Source: Streptomyces hayashii
Lineage (GTDB): Bacteria > Actinomycetota > Actinomycetes > Streptomycetales > Streptomycetaceae
Assembly: GCF_024539815.1 (NCBI RefSeq)
Contig: NZ_JAHHIU010000130.1
Span: 1-40,129, forward strand
Direction: 5' to 3'
DNA: 40,129 nucleotides
The notes beneath the pieces were generated by a model that ran no database searches, was not told where the DNA came from, and saw only the letters and a program-made list of their open reading frames with translations. A program made the translations under genes and the position numbers. Shown one piece after another: positions 16,439-24,896 of this stretch (position 1 is its first letter; each line of letters starts with the position of its first letter).

Positions 16439-17578
16439 TCATTTGCTGTCGGCGTGCGGTGCTGTCGCCGGTAGCTCCACGGTGATGCGGAGCCCGCCGT
16501 CAGGGCGCGGGGTGAGGGTGAGCTCTCCGTCGTGCGCGTGGATGATGGTCTTCACGATTGCCAGGCCGAGGCCGACGCCTGCGTGGTCGGCGTGGATGCG
16601 CTCGGTGCCGCGCTGGAACGGTTCGGTGAGTGTCGAGGCCGCGTCCGGAGTGAGCTTCTCGCCGGTGTTCTCGACGCAGAGGACGACGGTCTCGGGACGA
16701 ACGCCGGTACAGACCCACACCGTGCCCTGTCCGGGGAGGTTGTGGACGATCGCGTTGTGCACCAGGTTGGTGGTCAGCTGCAGCAGCAGCGCCTGGGATC
16801 CGATCGTGGGGGTGACGCCGCCGTCGGTCTCGATGGTGACGCCACGCTGTTCCGCGAGGGGCACGAGCGTCTCGACGGCCTCGTCCGCCAGGAGGGACAG
16901 GTCCACGGGTTCTCGGGTGAACGACCGCTGCCCGGCGCGGCTGAGCAGGAGCAGTGCTTCGGTGAGGTTGATCGCTCGGGTGTTGACGGCGTGGAGCCGC
17001 TCGACGACTTCACCGGCGTCGTGGTCCGGATCGGCGCGGGCCACGTCGAGAAGCGCTTTCGAGATCGCCAGCGGGGTGCGCAGTTCGTGCGAGGCGTTGG
17101 CCGCGAACCTCTGCTGTTCCGCGACGTGTGCTTCGAGTCGGGCGAGCATCCTGTCGAAGGCGTCGGCGAGTTCGCGGAACTCGTCCTTGCCTCCCGGCAG
17201 TCGGATCCGGTGGGAGAGCGATCCCGTCGAGGCCAGCCGGGCGGCGTCGGTGATGCGGGTCATGGGGGCGAGCATCCGCCCGGCGAGGATCCACCCGCCG
17301 ACGAGGCCGAAGGCCAGCAGGAGCGCGAACACCGCGGCCGCCCTCGGAGCGAAGACGCGCAGGAGGTTGGACCGGACGGGAAAGACGCCGGGGTCGGGGG
17401 CGTCCATCGAGCCGGTCATCATCAGCGCACGGTCGGGGACATAGCGCAGCAGGAACACCCACACCGCCGCGAGCAGCAGGACGCCCGCGAGCATGAGGAA
17501 TCCGGCGTAGCTGAGGGTGAGCTTGGCGCGGACGCTCAATCCGGACGCTCTATCCACGTTCGTCTCCCTGGTCTCCAC
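16439..17578 (-). CDS. Sensor histidine kinase
   Basis: The 379-residue kinase has an N-terminal transmembrane helix (residues 20-45), a short outside loop, a second helix near 75-100 (FALLLAFGLVGGWILAG), a HAMP linker, a phosphoacceptor box ASHELRTPLA, and an HATPase domain with an N-box region (LVHNAIVHNLPG) and GVGLGLAIVKTII. It should autophosphorylate and pass phosphate to the response regulator encoded just upstream. Its ATG at 17578 overlaps the end of the regulator gene by 29 bases. A later start near VRAKLTLSY would remove the overlap but also the family-typical N-terminus. The extracellular loop is short, suggesting a membrane or small-ligand signal. No target is known from sequence. 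Confidence 0.92.
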   Translation of the reverse strand: METRETNVDRASGLSVRAKLTLSYAGFLMLAGVLLLAAVWVFLLRYVPDRALMMTGSMDAPDPGVFPVRSNLLRVFAPRAAAVFALLLAFGLVGGWILAGRMLAPMTRITDAARLASTGSLSHRIRLPGGKDEFRELADAFDRMLARLEAHVAEQQRFAANASHELRTPLAISKALLDVARADPDHDAGEVVERLHAVNTRAINLTEALLLLSRAGQRSFTREPVDLSLLADEAVETLVPLAEQRGVTIETDGGVTPTIGSQALLLQLTTNLVHNAIVHNLPGQGTVWVCTGVRPETVVLCVENTGEKLTPDAASTLTEPFQRGTERIHADHAGVGLGLAIVKTIIHAHDGELTLTPRPDGGLRITVELPATAPHADSK

Positions 17579-18290
17579 CGTCGCCCCGGCCGCCCCGGTC
17601 GCCCCCGGGGCCCTCGCGTCCGGTCGTCGGACGGGCGTCTATGCGGTAGCCGACGCCTGCCACGGTGGCGATGATCGAGGGTTCGCCGAGCCGTTTGCGC
17701 AGGGCCGAGACGGTGATGCGGACGGCGTTGGTGAACGGGTCGGCGTTCTCGTCCCACGCGCGTTCCAGGAGTTCCTCGGCGCTGACGACACCGCCCTCGG
17801 CGGCGACGAGGACGTCGAGCACGGCGAACTGCTTCCTGGTCAGCGCCACGTAACGGCCGTCCCGGTAGACCTCGCGGCGGAACGGGTCCAGCCGAAGACC
17901 CGCGATCTCGCGTACGGGCGGCCGGCTGTGGGCCCGTCTGCGGTCGAGCGCTCTGAGCCTGAGCGCGAGCTCTCGCAGTTCGAAGGGTTTCGTGAGGTAG
18001 TCGTCGGCGCCGAGTTCGAATCCGCTGGCCTTGTCGTCGAGACGGTCGGCCGCGGTGAGCATGAGGATCGGCATGCCGCTGCCGGAGGCGACGATGCGTC
18101 GCGCGATCTCGTCCCCGGAGGGCCCCGGAACATCCCGGTCGAGGACGGCGATGTCGTAGGTGTTGACGCTCAGCAGACCGAGGGCCGTGTCACCGTCACC
18201 TGCGATGTCGGCCGCGATCGCCTCCAGGCGGAGGCCGTCGCGGACGGCTTCGGCCAGATACGGTTCGTCCTCGACGAGCAACACGCGCAT
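17550..18290 (-). CDS. OmpR-family response regulator
   Basis: The 246-residue product has a receiver domain with acidic residues in LVEDEP, the phosphoacceptor Asp51 (VLDRDVPG) and the switch Lys in LTKPFE, followed by a winged-helix DNA-binding domain (LTRKQFAVLDVL to TVAGVGYRID). The C-terminal 22 residues are Gly/Asp/Arg-rich and lie beyond the normal end of the family. The ATG at 18290 starts the canonical MRVLLVEDE; the frame is open to 18668 but that part has no homology features. It forms an operon with the downstream kinase and faces the EEP-family gene, a likely target by position only. Confidence 0.93.
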   Translation of the reverse strand: MRVLLVEDEPYLAEAVRDGLRLEAIAADIAGDGDTALGLLSVNTYDIAVLDRDVPGPSGDEIARRIVASGSGMPILMLTAADRLDDKASGFELGADDYLTKPFELRELALRLRALDRRRAHSRPPVREIAGLRLDPFRREVYRDGRYVALTRKQFAVLDVLVAAEGGVVSAEELLERAWDENADPFTNAVRITVSALRKRLGEPSIIATVAGVGYRIDARPTTGREGPGGDRGGRGDGGDQGDERG

Positions 18291-18517
18291 GCCGTCGATG
18301 CTACGAGCCGGTGCATATCTTCGGCGTATCGAAAATCGCATACGCGCCGGCAACACCGTGCCGCCTTCACTGGCTGCATGGCATCGACCCCACCAGCCCT
18401 GACAGGCCTCACCGGAGCGACCCCCGGACCCTCGGCGGCCCCCGGTCACGGACCACTGTGCCGTCCCCGCCCGGAACCCGAGGACGCGACAGCGGCCGTC
18501 AGCGAGCGAGGACGGCG
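18291..18517. promoter_or_regulatory. Divergent region, response regulator / EEP gene
   Basis: A relatively AT-rich island at 18313-18350 contains several GATA/TATC-type steps and an imperfect dyad (GCGTATCG with CGCATACGC). It is the best place in this gap for the regulator operon promoter and perhaps a binding site for the regulator itself. No consensus pair is clear. Confidence 0.3.
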
Positions 18518-19615
18518 ATGACGCAGGTCGACGCGGCAAAGACCGGTCGGAGCGGCGGCGGACCGGGGAACGCCGGCCCCGGATCCCGATGGGCGGACAT
18601 CCGCAGGCGGGCGAGCCTCCGCCGGCTGATCCGCGTCGCCGGTCGGCCGGATCCCTGGAAGCGCGCACCGGTGCTCACGGCGCTGGCGCTGCTGCTGGGC
18701 CTGTTCATGCTGCTGCACGCGCAGATCCCGAACCGGATCGGGAACCTCGGCAGCCTCGCGGAGACGGTCCTGCCGTGGTTCGGCCTGTGCGTTCCGGTGC
18801 TGCTGGCCGCCGCGCTGTGGCGTCGCTCCGCCTCGGCGGCAGCCGCGCTGCTGCTGCCGGTCGTGGTGTGGCTGAACCTCTTCGGCGGGCTGCTCGGCGA
18901 CAAGTCGCACGCGGGCGGCGATCTCACCGTCGTCAGCCACAACGTCGGCGCCGACAACCCCGACCCGGCCGGCACCGCCCGCGACATGACCGCTTCGGGC
19001 GCCGACGTCCTGGCCCTGGAGGAGATCACCGCGCAGGCGAAGCCGGTGTACGAGGAGAGGCTGGCGAAGGCGTACCCGTACCACTCGGTGCTGGGCACGG
19101 TCGGGCTGTGGAGCAGGCTGCCGCTGTCGGACATCGAGCCCGTCGACACCGCGATGGACTACGGACCGCTGGCGGCCACCAAGCCGGACGACGTCAAGGC
19201 GACGTACACCCGGGCGCTGCGCGCCACGGTGGCCACGCACCGGGGTCCGCTCGCGGTGTACGTGGCCCACCTGGGCTCCGTGCGGGTGAATCCCCGGGCC
19301 GGCTTCTGGACGGTCTCACGGGATCGAGGCGCGCAGGCGCTCGCCAAGGCCGTCGCCGCCGAACGGAACGAGCGCGTGGTGCTGCTCGGCGACCTGAACG
19401 GCGCCATGGACGACCGCGCGTTCGCCGGCATCACCTCCCGGTTGCGCTCCACCCAGGTCGCGGCCGGGAACGGCTTCGGCTTCACCTGGCCGGCGAAGTT
19501 CCCGGTGGTCCGGATCGACCAGATCCTGGTCCGCGGGGTGAAGCCGGAGAGCTCGTGGTCGCTGCCGGCCACAGCCAGCGACCATCTGCCGGTCGCTGCC
19601 CGGATCAGTTGGTGA
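18518..19615 (+). CDS. Membrane-anchored endonuclease/exonuclease/phosphatase-family protein
   Basis: The 365-residue product has a basic N-terminus, three hydrophobic helices at about residues 50-70, 85-102 and 106-127, then an extracytoplasmic EEP-fold domain. Catalytic-fold motifs are visible: VVSHNVG, LALEEI, AHLGS, LLGDLNGAMDD and the final ASDHLPVAARISW. EEP enzymes cleave phosphodiester or phosphomonoester bonds in nucleic acids, lipids or small molecules; the membrane-anchored type is often outside the cell, but the substrate here is unknown. ATG at 18518 follows GCGAGGAC. It is divergent from a two-component system, an arrangement that suggests regulation by it. Confidence 0.85.
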   Translation: MTQVDAAKTGRSGGGPGNAGPGSRWADIRRRASLRRLIRVAGRPDPWKRAPVLTALALLLGLFMLLHAQIPNRIGNLGSLAETVLPWFGLCVPVLLAAALWRRSASAAAALLLPVVVWLNLFGGLLGDKSHAGGDLTVVSHNVGADNPDPAGTARDMTASGADVLALEEITAQAKPVYEERLAKAYPYHSVLGTVGLWSRLPLSDIEPVDTAMDYGPLAATKPDDVKATYTRALRATVATHRGPLAVYVAHLGSVRVNPRAGFWTVSRDRGAQALAKAVAAERNERVVLLGDLNGAMDDRAFAGITSRLRSTQVAAGNGFGFTWPAKFPVVRIDQILVRGVKPESSWSLPATASDHLPVAARISW

Positions 19616-19938
19616 CCACCGCGCACGAGCGTCGCGGTCTCCGGATTCGGTGTCGGCCGGGATCGGTGTCGGCCGGGGACCGTGGTCGCGTGAGGCCGGG
19701 GGCGCAGCCGACCTCACCTTGCGGAGCTGCCGGCGGGTGCAGGGGCGGCCTCGGCGTCGGCCGCCCGCGGGGAGTCCGGCAGCGGGGCACGTCACGTCCG
19801 GGTCGGCGTCGTGCGGGGGCGTGCAGGGGGCGGGCAGACGACCGCGTCCCCCTCTGCCCTCGGGTCTGCCCTCGCGTACCTTGCCGCTCCGCCGTCGGTC
19901 CGCGGATGCTGGTGGGCCCGCCTGTGAGGAGAGTGCTG
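19616..19938. other. Intergenic stretch between EEP gene and DUF4157 gene
   Basis: No coding frame here has recognisable content. A 14-base direct repeat CGGTGTCGGCCGGG occurs twice within 19645-19680. GTGAGGAGAG near 19923-19932 is the ribosome site of the next gene. Its promoter presumably lies here but was not identified. Confidence 0.4.
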
Positions 19939-21936
19939 GTGCGTGCGCAGGAGAAGCCGACCGACAGGAGCGGTGACCGTGGGAACCGTCCACGTCCGCT
20001 CACGCCGAGGCCGGCCACCCCGGCGGCCGCCCTGCTCGCCCTGCAGCGCACGGCGGGCAACGCGGCGGTGTCGCGCGCGGTGGAGGAGCAGCGCCACGAG
20101 CATGACGCGCACTGCGGTCACGGCCCGGCCGTGCAGCGCTCGGCGGTGCACCAGGTGCTGCGCTCCCCGGGGCGGCCGCTCGATCCCGCCCTGCGCTCGG
20201 AGATGGAGGGCCGCTTCGGCGGCGACGACTTCAGCGCGGTACGGGTGCACACCGACGCGGTGGCCCAGCGGTCCGCCGCGGACATCGGCGCGAAGGCCTA
20301 CACCTCCGGCAGCCACGTGGTCTGGGACGGACAGGACAAGCACACCCTGGCGCACGAGTTGGACCACGTCCGCCAGCAGAGCAGGGGCCCGGTCCCCGGC
20401 ACCGACGACGGGTCGGGGCTGCGTGTGTCCGACCCGTCCGACTGGGCCGAGCGGCAGGCGGAGGACACGGCCCGGCGGGTGATGAGCGGTGCGGCTCCGG
20501 TCCAGCGTGCCGTGGAGGCCCCGCCCGCCCCGAACGGCCCGACCGCACCGGTCGGGCACACGGTGCAGCGCAAGGGGCCCGACGAGCTGAAGGGGCAGAT
20601 CACCAAACCGGAACCGCCGCTCCGTACGCTCGCCTCCTTCATCCGCAAGAAGTCCGAGCAGGGGAATCCGGTGACGTCACCGGTGGCACAGGCCGTCGCG
20701 GCGTACGACAGTTCCCCGGTACGGGACCCGGAGCAGTGCATGGCCCAGCTGAACGGCATCCTGCTGGACGCGCTGGGCAGGAAGGCCGACGGCCCGAGGC
20801 AGGCCGACGTCGACTACCTGGACGAGGTGGTCGGGGTGGTCCGCAACGAGCTGTCCCTCGTGGCCGCCCAGCACAACCGCGACCTGCAACTGGACGAGGG
20901 GGCGCGGCACCCGTACAAGGACATGACCGACGAGGGCACGCTCTGGAAGGATGCGAAGTTCCCGCAGGGCACGGTCAACTTCGGCATGTCCGGCGCCAGT
21001 TACATCCGGGAGATGTCCGAGCTGAACCGGCACGACCTGAAGAAGGAGATCGGCGGCCGCGGCGAGGACGCGTGGGTGGCCGACGTGCGGGGCAAGCTGG
21101 AGAGCCAGCTCCGTGCGAGCGTGGTGGCCCACTACACCGCCAAAGCCCGGGCCGAGGCCATGCTGGAGTCCGACAAGAGCCTCAAGTCCAAGAGGGCGCT
21201 CGACCGGGAGACCTCAAGCGACCGGCACAACACGATGAACGTGGACGAACTGGTGCTGGCCAACCACGGGTTCGTCTTCTTCTACATCGAGCACCCGGGC
21301 AAGTCCGGCCGCAAGTCGCGCTTCGGCGTCGGCAAGGAGGGCGAGGGCGACGGCCAGGCCCGCATCGAGCTCGGCATCAATGAGTCCGGCCTGCTCAGCC
21401 AGGGTTGGATCATGCTCAGCGACTTCATCCAGCGCGACTACCCGAAGCTCATGGCGCATCCGGACCGGCCCGAGGAGACGGTGCACGGGAAGTCGGGCTC
21501 GGGAGGTCTGGTGAACGTCCGTGAGTTCCAGCGCGGGCTGCCCACGGACGACGAGTTGATGGAGTCGCTCACGGCCTTCGGCGGCATCGAGGACACCGAG
21601 CAGCGCCAGGCGCACGCGTTGGCGCGGCAGAACGCGTACGGGGACGGGCGCAGCCAGATGGTCTACGGCCCGGACAAGAACCTCAAGCGACCCGAACTGC
21701 TCCACAAGAACATCCTCGCCGGCTCCGACATCATCCCCGGCCTGGTCGAGCGGGCCGTGGTCGAGATCATGCGGTTCGAGGAGTCCAACCCCAGGCTGGC
21801 GAACCGGCTCAAGGCCATGAACGGCGCCGACCTGATGGACTACCTGTTCCGGGACCTGCTGCGCCCTCAGGCGATGATCCCGAACACCGTGGATCTGTCC
21901 AAGGCCGACATCACCTTCACGGACGGCGCCGCCTGA
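19939..21936 (+). CDS. DUF4157 protein with unknown C-terminal domain (orphan eCIS-type effector candidate)
   Basis: The 665-residue product begins with the ALQRTAGNAAVSR motif typical of DUF4157-linked proteins, then a DUF4157 domain at about residues 75-150. Its zinc metalloprotease-like HExxH is intact: HELDH at 139-143 within TLAHELDHVRQQ. DUF4157 is enriched in proteins tied to extracellular contractile injection systems, often ahead of a toxin domain. Residues about 220-665 match nothing I can name; they are Lys/Glu-rich and contain NHGFVFFYIEHPGK, SRFGVGKEGEG and SDFIQRDYPKLM. GTG at 19939 is chosen because GAGGAG lies 8 bases upstream; an in-frame GTG at 19933 is too close. No sheath, tube or baseplate gene is in the window. 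The gene overlaps the convergent BrkB gene by 20 bases. Confidence 0.82.
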   Translation: MRAQEKPTDRSGDRGNRPRPLTPRPATPAAALLALQRTAGNAAVSRAVEEQRHEHDAHCGHGPAVQRSAVHQVLRSPGRPLDPALRSEMEGRFGGDDFSAVRVHTDAVAQRSAADIGAKAYTSGSHVVWDGQDKHTLAHELDHVRQQSRGPVPGTDDGSGLRVSDPSDWAERQAEDTARRVMSGAAPVQRAVEAPPAPNGPTAPVGHTVQRKGPDELKGQITKPEPPLRTLASFIRKKSEQGNPVTSPVAQAVAAYDSSPVRDPEQCMAQLNGILLDALGRKADGPRQADVDYLDEVVGVVRNELSLVAAQHNRDLQLDEGARHPYKDMTDEGTLWKDAKFPQGTVNFGMSGASYIREMSELNRHDLKKEIGGRGEDAWVADVRGKLESQLRASVVAHYTAKARAEAMLESDKSLKSKRALDRETSSDRHNTMNVDELVLANHGFVFFYIEHPGKSGRKSRFGVGKEGEGDGQARIELGINESGLLSQGWIMLSDFIQRDYPKLMAHPDRPEETVHGKSGSGGLVNVREFQRGLPTDDELMESLTAFGGIEDTEQRQAHALARQNAYGDGRSQMVYGPDKNLKRPELLHKNILAGSDIIPGLVERAVVEIMRFEESNPRLANRLKAMNGADLMDYLFRDLLRPQAMIPNTVDLSKADITFTDGAA

Positions 21937-22909
21937 CACCCGCGGCCGGTGTCACCGGTGCGGTCGGTGCTCCGAGGTCAGTGGTCCGAGTCGCCGAGGG
22001 AGGACACGGAGCCGGACCCGGCCCGTCGTCGCACGTGCTCGCCGTCGCCGGCTCGGCCGGCCGCTCGTCGACGGGTCGGGACAGCTCCGCGTTGAACTGG
22101 GCGCCGACCAGGAGGGACAGGTTGGACAGCCACAGCCAGACCAGGAAGACGACCACTCCTGCCAGCGAACCGTACAGACGGTCGTAGGTGCTGACATGGG
22201 AGGTGTAGAGGGCGAACGCGAGCGAGACCGTCAGCAGGAGCCCAACGGCCAAGGTCCCGCCGGGGGCCATCCTCCCGACAGGACGGGAGCGCGCCGGTCC
22301 TGACCGGTACAGGACGAGCACCAGGGCGACGGCGACCACGGCCACGACCGGCCACCGCAAGGCGTCCCACGTGGCCTGCGGCGCGGTCCCCCAATTCAGG
22401 GCGTGACCCAGTCGCCGGGCCAGGCTGCCGCTGAGCAGCAGCGCGAGCGTGGAGGTGAGCAGCAGCGAGCTGAGGACCAGGGCCGTGAGAACGATGCGCG
22501 GCGCCGTGCGCCAGACCGGCCGGTCCGCGCTGATCCGGTGCATGGCGTACAAGGCCCTGCGGAAGACGCTCAGATAGCTGCATCCCGACCACAGGGCGCC
22601 CGTGCCCCCGACGAAGATCAGCGTCCATGCCGTCGACGACTGCTCGGACATCTGCCGCAGGGTGCTGCGCAGCAGCGCGCGGGACTCGGCGGGGGCGGCC
22701 TGCGCCATCCGGTCGATGACCTCGGGCTTGGCCGTGGGCACGGTCAGCCCCAGGATCGAGAGGATGACCAGCAGCAAGGGGAACAGGGCGAGGACCGCGT
22801 AGTAGGTCAGCGCGGCGGCCCAGTCCGTGACGTCGTCGTTCCAGATGGTCACCGGCGTCCGGCGCAGCGCCGCCCACCACCTGGCCGTGCGACCGTCTGC
22901 GTCATCCAT
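21917..22909 (-). CDS. YihY/BrkB-family inner membrane protein
   Basis: The 330-residue product shows the family pattern: a short cytoplasmic start, a DDVTDWAAALTYYAVLALFPLLL first helix, and about five more membrane helices, including LTALVLSSLLLTSTLALLL, GTLAVGLLLTVSLAFALY and a final VVVFLVWLWLSNLSLLVGAQFNAEL. These proteins are poorly understood membrane proteins once misnamed RNase BN. The ATG at 22909 is chosen; GAGGATGAGAG lies upstream. The frame is open to 23023 without family features. The C-terminal 40 residues are Pro/Thr-rich, and the end overlaps the convergent DUF4157 gene by 20 bases. Confidence 0.88.
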   Translation of the reverse strand: MDDADGRTARWWAALRRTPVTIWNDDVTDWAAALTYYAVLALFPLLLVILSILGLTVPTAKPEVIDRMAQAAPAESRALLRSTLRQMSEQSSTAWTLIFVGGTGALWSGCSYLSVFRRALYAMHRISADRPVWRTAPRIVLTALVLSSLLLTSTLALLLSGSLARRLGHALNWGTAPQATWDALRWPVVAVVAVALVLVLYRSGPARSRPVGRMAPGGTLAVGLLLTVSLAFALYTSHVSTYDRLYGSLAGVVVFLVWLWLSNLSLLVGAQFNAELSRPVDERPAEPATASTCDDGPGPAPCPPSATRTTDLGAPTAPVTPAAGVRRRRP

Positions 22910-23007
22910 GGCGGGGATGCTCTCATCCTCCGTTCCCAACCCGTCCCCCTGCCCTGCGCTTCGACACCGTCCGGTGCCTGTGTCCCGGATACCCCGCCGC
23001 GACCTCG

Positions 23008-23078
<71 letters not shown>

Positions 23079-23132
23079 AAGGTCCGGTCCTGGGCCTGGG
23101 CCCGCCCCGGGGCTGCGGCCGAGGCCTTCGGC

Positions 23133-23446
23133 TCAGCGGCGGGCGTCGGCGCCGTTGTGCGCGTCGGGCAGGGCGACGCGTGCCGTGATGCGCTTGCCGA
23201 CCGGCTCGTGCTCGGTGAACAGGCTCTTCGTGAGGGCCTCGACTGGCTCCAGGCCGTGTTGGCCGATCCTCTCGGGATCGGCGGCACGGGCAGGGGCACG
23301 GTGGGGCCGGTGCCCCATATGACGACGTCCACGGCGTGGGCGGTGACGCTCAGCTCCATCAGCACGGGTCCAGGGGCGTACTTGCGGGCATTCGTGACCA
23401 ACTCGCTGACGTCGGGCCCTGCCGGTCCGGGTGCATGCCGCCGCAC
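23133..23446 (-). pseudogene. Broken anti-sigma-type ATPase (GHKL) gene
   Basis: The minus strand encodes the family segment SELVTNARKYAPGPVLMEL, then VVIWGTGPTVPL, in one frame. The expected continuation, ADPERIGQHGLEPVEAL then LFTEHEPVGKRITARVALPD, is in the neighbouring frame and ends at 23133. One missing base near 23291 explains the shift. The first 40-50 residues normally found before the N-box are also absent. In intact relatives this is a Streptomyces RsbW-like kinase of about 140 residues. Truncation plus frameshift makes this a decayed gene. It stands upstream of and divergent from the intact STAS gene at 23509, perhaps its former partner. Confidence 0.75.
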
Positions 23447-23508
23447 CGGTGGGGCAGAATCGTCCGAGCACGCCCTGAGCGGGCAAGCCCAGGCGCAGCC
23501 GAGGAGAC

Positions 23509-23874
23509 GTGAGCGACATCCCCAGGGAAGACCGGCCCCATCATCTTTCCGTCCGGCCCGCGGTGGTCGACGGCGTCCTCGTCGTGACCGTGCAGGGCGA
23601 GATCGACCACGACGTCAAGGACGTCCTCAGCGAGGCGTTGCTGTCCGACGGCGGCGCGCCGCCCCCGCGCATCGTGGCGGACCTCAGCGGCGTGACCTTC
23701 ATGGACTCCAGCGGCATCAACGTGTTCGTCACCGCCCACCGGCGGGTGAGCGGCGCTCAGGGGTGGTTGCGCATCGCCGGCGCCCAGGAGTCCGTCGTGC
23801 GTCTGCTGCAGCTCGTGGGCATCGACGAGATCATCCCCTGCCATCCCACCGTTGAGGTGGCCCTGAACGCCTGA
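23509..23874 (+). CDS. STAS-domain anti-anti-sigma factor
   Basis: This 121-residue protein is a single STAS domain (VVTVQGEIDHDVKDVL, then LSGVTFMDSSGINVFV). The phosphoacceptor Ser in DSSG is present, so it can take part in classical RsbV-type partner switching. GTG at 23509 follows GAGGAGAC at very short spacing (about 1-3 bases), an unusual ribosome-site distance, but the N-terminus fits. It is divergent from the broken ATPase and convergent with the intact anti-sigma-type ATPase at 23913, so that neighbour could be its present partner (inference from position). Confidence 0.87.
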   Translation: MSDIPREDRPHHLSVRPAVVDGVLVVTVQGEIDHDVKDVLSEALLSDGGAPPPRIVADLSGVTFMDSSGINVFVTAHRRVSGAQGWLRIAGAQESVVRLLQLVGIDEIIPCHPTVEVALNA

Positions 23875-23912
23875 GGGCGGGACGCCCGCAGAGTGCTCCG
23901 GCGGGGCGGTGT

Positions 23913-24443
23913 TCAGCCCGGGAGGAAGGCCGGGAAAGCAGAACCGCCGAAGGCGGCGCCTTTCTTGTTCGGGGTGAGGGAGAGGTGGGCGGTGACCAGC
24001 TTCCCCGTGGCGCGAAGGGCGACGACGACTTTGTCGCTGACCGTGTGCACCAGGTGCATTCCATGACCGCCGATGCGACGCGGATCGACTTTCTTCGGCG
24101 CCGGCTTCTCGGTGGAACTGTCCCAGACGGTGATCGTCAATTCGTCGTCGGTCAGCTCCAGGGTCATTCCGCAGGGGCCCGGGGCGTGCAGGATGGCGTT
24201 GGTGACCATTTCGCTCGTGGCGAGCTCGGCGTCGACGGCCAGGGCGCTCGGCACCACCGCGCGGCCCATGCGCCGGGCGTGGCCGAGAAACGCCCGCAGG
24301 GCCTGGCGGGCGTCCGCGGCGCGAGCGGCGCCGTCTCCCCAGATCGCGCCGTAGCGCAGCGGGGCGCCCTGGGCTCCGCCCTGTTCGTCTGCCGTCTGCT
24401 TCCTCAGCGGGGTGACCATAGGGGGCTCTTTCGTTGCGTTCAC
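23913..24443 (-). CDS. Anti-sigma-type ATP-binding protein (RsbW-like)
   Basis: The 176-residue product has a GHKL ATPase fold with the N-box region ATSEMVTNAILHAPG and the G1/G2 region VWDSSTEKP and IGGHGMHLVHTVSDK. Proteins of this family bind a sigma factor or phosphorylate STAS partners. The frame opens at GTG 24443; ATG 24419 is an equally possible start, as neither has a strong ribosome site. The C-terminal 25 residues (NKKGAAFGGSAFPAFLPG) are unlike the usual family end. It lies between two STAS genes, one convergent and one on the same strand upstream. Confidence 0.84.
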   Translation of the reverse strand: MNATKEPPMVTPLRKQTADEQGGAQGAPLRYGAIWGDGAARAADARQALRAFLGHARRMGRAVVPSALAVDAELATSEMVTNAILHAPGPCGMTLELTDDELTITVWDSSTEKPAPKKVDPRRIGGHGMHLVHTVSDKVVVALRATGKLVTAHLSLTPNKKGAAFGGSAFPAFLPG

Positions 24444-24557
24444 CGCTCTTCGGCGCTTCGGTCTGATCTGTTCCTCCGTCTACCCGGGCGTCGGCCGCCC
24501 ACACCGTCGACGCTCCCGGCGCCGTTCCGGCCGGCCCGGGGGCGGGCCGCGCGCTGT

Positions 24558-24896
24558 TCAGGGACGGGTGGCCGAGTCACGGTCGGGGTGGAGGGTGAAG
24601 ATCTGGTCGAGGCCGACGACGCGCAGGACGCGCAGGGTGGGGGCGGGTACCGCGGCCAGCGCGACGTCGGCCCGTGCGGCGTGCGCGAGATTGCGGGCCG
24701 CGATCAGGGCGCTGATGCCGCTGGAGTCGCAGAACTCCATGCCTGCCAGGTCCAGCACAAGGCGCTGACCTGGCCGGAGGGAGATCGTGGGGAGCAGGTC
24801 TGTCAGCTCGGTGGCGTGCGGATAGGCGAGTTCGCCGATGATCTCCAGAACGGGACCTGTCAGGGCGTCTCGGGTGGTGATCTTCAGCGGGCTCAT
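24558..24896 (-). CDS. STAS-domain protein of the RsbQP-like operon
   Basis: The 112-residue product is a single STAS domain with the phosphoacceptor motif intact (MEFCDSSGISALI). Its ATG at 24896 overlaps the stop of the phosphatase gene (ATGA). In the RsbP scheme a PP2C phosphatase removes phosphate from such a STAS protein, freeing it to sequester an anti-sigma factor. The operon order hydrolase-phosphatase-STAS makes this the likely substrate of the phosphatase next door. Confidence 0.88.
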   Translation of the reverse strand: MSPLKITTRDALTGPVLEIIGELAYPHATELTDLLPTISLRPGQRLVLDLAGMEFCDSSGISALIAARNLAHAARADVALAAVPAPTLRVLRVVGLDQIFTLHPDRDSATRP

